Source: Tetrahymena thermophila SB210 (lineage: Eukaryota > Ciliophora > Oligohymenophorea > Hymenostomatida > Tetrahymenidae). From it: 64,000 nucleotides of DNA. The translations under genes and the position numbers were made by a program. The DNA is taken from contig NW_002476483.1 of NCBI RefSeq assembly GCF_000189635.1, positions 165,117-229,116 of the forward strand. Reading direction: 5' to 3'. Of the stretch, positions 62,740 to 64,000 are shown in pieces. Below the pieces are notes generated by a model. The model was not told the origin of the DNA. It did not search any database and worked only from the letters and a program-made list of their open reading frames with translations. The stretch's first letter is position 1. The number at the start of each line of letters is the position of its first letter.

Positions 62740-64000
62740 ATGAAAAACTTAAAAATTATGGATGAACCTTAAAGGAAAGCCTTCTGGAAGATTACGTTGC
62801 TTGGTAATATTGTAACAATTTACTCTTATACTCTATTAATTATTATGATTATAGAGAATAATTTTAAATTTAACGAATGCGCTACATACTTATTTTACTA
62901 ATTCGCGATTATAATCTTAAGTATAATTGTCACTTTACTTTTTGAAATATGTGTAGCAGGACCTAATGATGAAAGTAGAAAAATGAATATTGACAATAAA
63001 TTTGCGTTGTTAGATTTTTTTAATGTTTCCTTCATTCTACCTTATAAAAGTAATAAATATGATTAATTTAGCTAGAAGTATTTGAATAAATTCTAAAAAT
63101 ATAAGATGTTTATTAATTTATTAACAATCTATTTTTAATACTTTTGTTTATTCTTCACAAATGATCTAAGGAACACACAAAAAAGTATAATTTACATAGC
63201 TTTTTTGATCAATTTTATACTATGTGCTACTCTCTTATGTTTTTAGTGGTGCTATAGGTATAATTTTATATAAAGTCTAGATTCAATAAAATTTAAAAGT
63301 AGATTATTTGGATAGCTTTTAGTTTAATTACCTTATTATCTTAGCCTGATTCTTTATACTTAAAGTAAATAAGACAAAGTATTCAATATTTAATATTATA
63401 ACTTAATAATTCCAGCTGTTATCATTATTTTTCAGACTGTTATTTGTAAAAATTCAATATTGCTTACTATTAATTACTTACTTAACTCTGCTGGGTTTTT
63501 TTTAATTCCTAAATTAGATCGTAATATTTAGTAAGTTTAATACTTTAGCTCATTTCTTAGATTAGTAGTAGGGTTTGTTTATTTTAGTGAAGATATATTT
63601 AGCTATTCTGAAAATTATGATCTGATTATGGCATTTACATTCATTTTTTTGCTAATTATTAGTTTTTTATAATTCATATACTTCTATGAAAAAGGCATTG
63701 GTTACAAATCATTTTAAATTAACTCGTTTCAAGATCTTTTTAAGGTAAACTGTTTTCTTTCAAAGAGTCATTTTTGGTTGAAAAGAATATAAATCAGTAT
63801 TTTTTCTTTAAAAAAATAAGAATTAGAGTAAAGATTATTGAATGATTAAGAAAGAAATCAAAATGAATTAATCAAATTTGTAGAATTAATATCTAATTTA
63901 GAAAGATCTAAAAAGCTAAAGTTTAAATTTTTACATTTGGAAATCAATAATTTTATTAATGTAATAGATGGATTGCTAAAAAATAGCGAGTATATCTTTA
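62740..64000 (+). CDS. Multi-pass membrane protein, unidentified (runs off the window)
   Basis: Open from ATG 62740 to the window end (420 codons) without TGA. It begins MKNLKIMDEPQRKAFWKITL, and about eight to nine hydrophobic helices follow over the first ~330 residues, separated by short loops; a soluble Glu/Lys/Asn-rich segment then begins. There is no signal peptide other than the first helix. Large families of such proteins exist in ciliates, some carrying C-terminal signalling domains (for example histidine kinases or PAS domains); no such domain is reached here, so no function is assigned. Confidence 0.75.

Overview
The window is nuclear DNA of a ciliate, most probably Tetrahymena or a close relative. 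It is extremely A+T rich, and every convincing gene reads through in-frame TAA and TAG, so both must code glutamine, with TGA as the only stop. Conserved genes such as an aldehyde dehydrogenase and a NIMA-type kinase make sense only under that code. Introns are short, start GTAA/GTAT and end in T-rich TAG or AAG. All exon joins given here were worked out by eye from frame, phase and paralogue comparison.

Positions 1-38000 are a gene-family expansion. The basic module is a divergent pair: a minus-strand two-pass membrane protein (copies A-D, 755-821 aa, one intron each) and a plus-strand VIT + von Willebrand A (vWA) protein of about 895 aa. Three vWA genes look whole (18474, 21876, 35006). One lacks its 5' end (6287-8710), two are short N-terminal relics (527-1075, 5004-5445), and one survives only as its upstream flank (29880-30135). 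The membrane gene of copy A has a swapped, GC-rich C-terminus.

Between the first and second modules (10331-14102) lies a tandem array of eleven leucine-rich-repeat exons of 90 nt, each carried in a 294-355 bp exon+intron unit. All splice in the same phase and end in a typical terminal LRR exon. The core of each repeat is nearly constant, while residues at the exon edges differ from copy to copy. This is the most interesting structure in the window.

Positions 38574-47451 hold two tandem paralogous potassium channels with a C-terminal cyclic-nucleotide-binding-like region followed by a CCHC zinc-knuckle. A small inverted-repeat element sits in an intron of the second.

The remainder is single-copy: an unidentified minus-strand beta-rich protein (48314-49306, 5' end unresolved), a Nek kinase (50630-53518), a small two-pass membrane protein (54826-55443), an NAD(P)-dependent aldehyde dehydrogenase of succinate-semialdehyde type (55985-57699), a class II tRNA with an odd anticodon loop (58058-58138), an acidic protein (58367-59483), a probable pseudokinase (60102-62051) and a multi-pass membrane protein cut by the window end (62740-64000).
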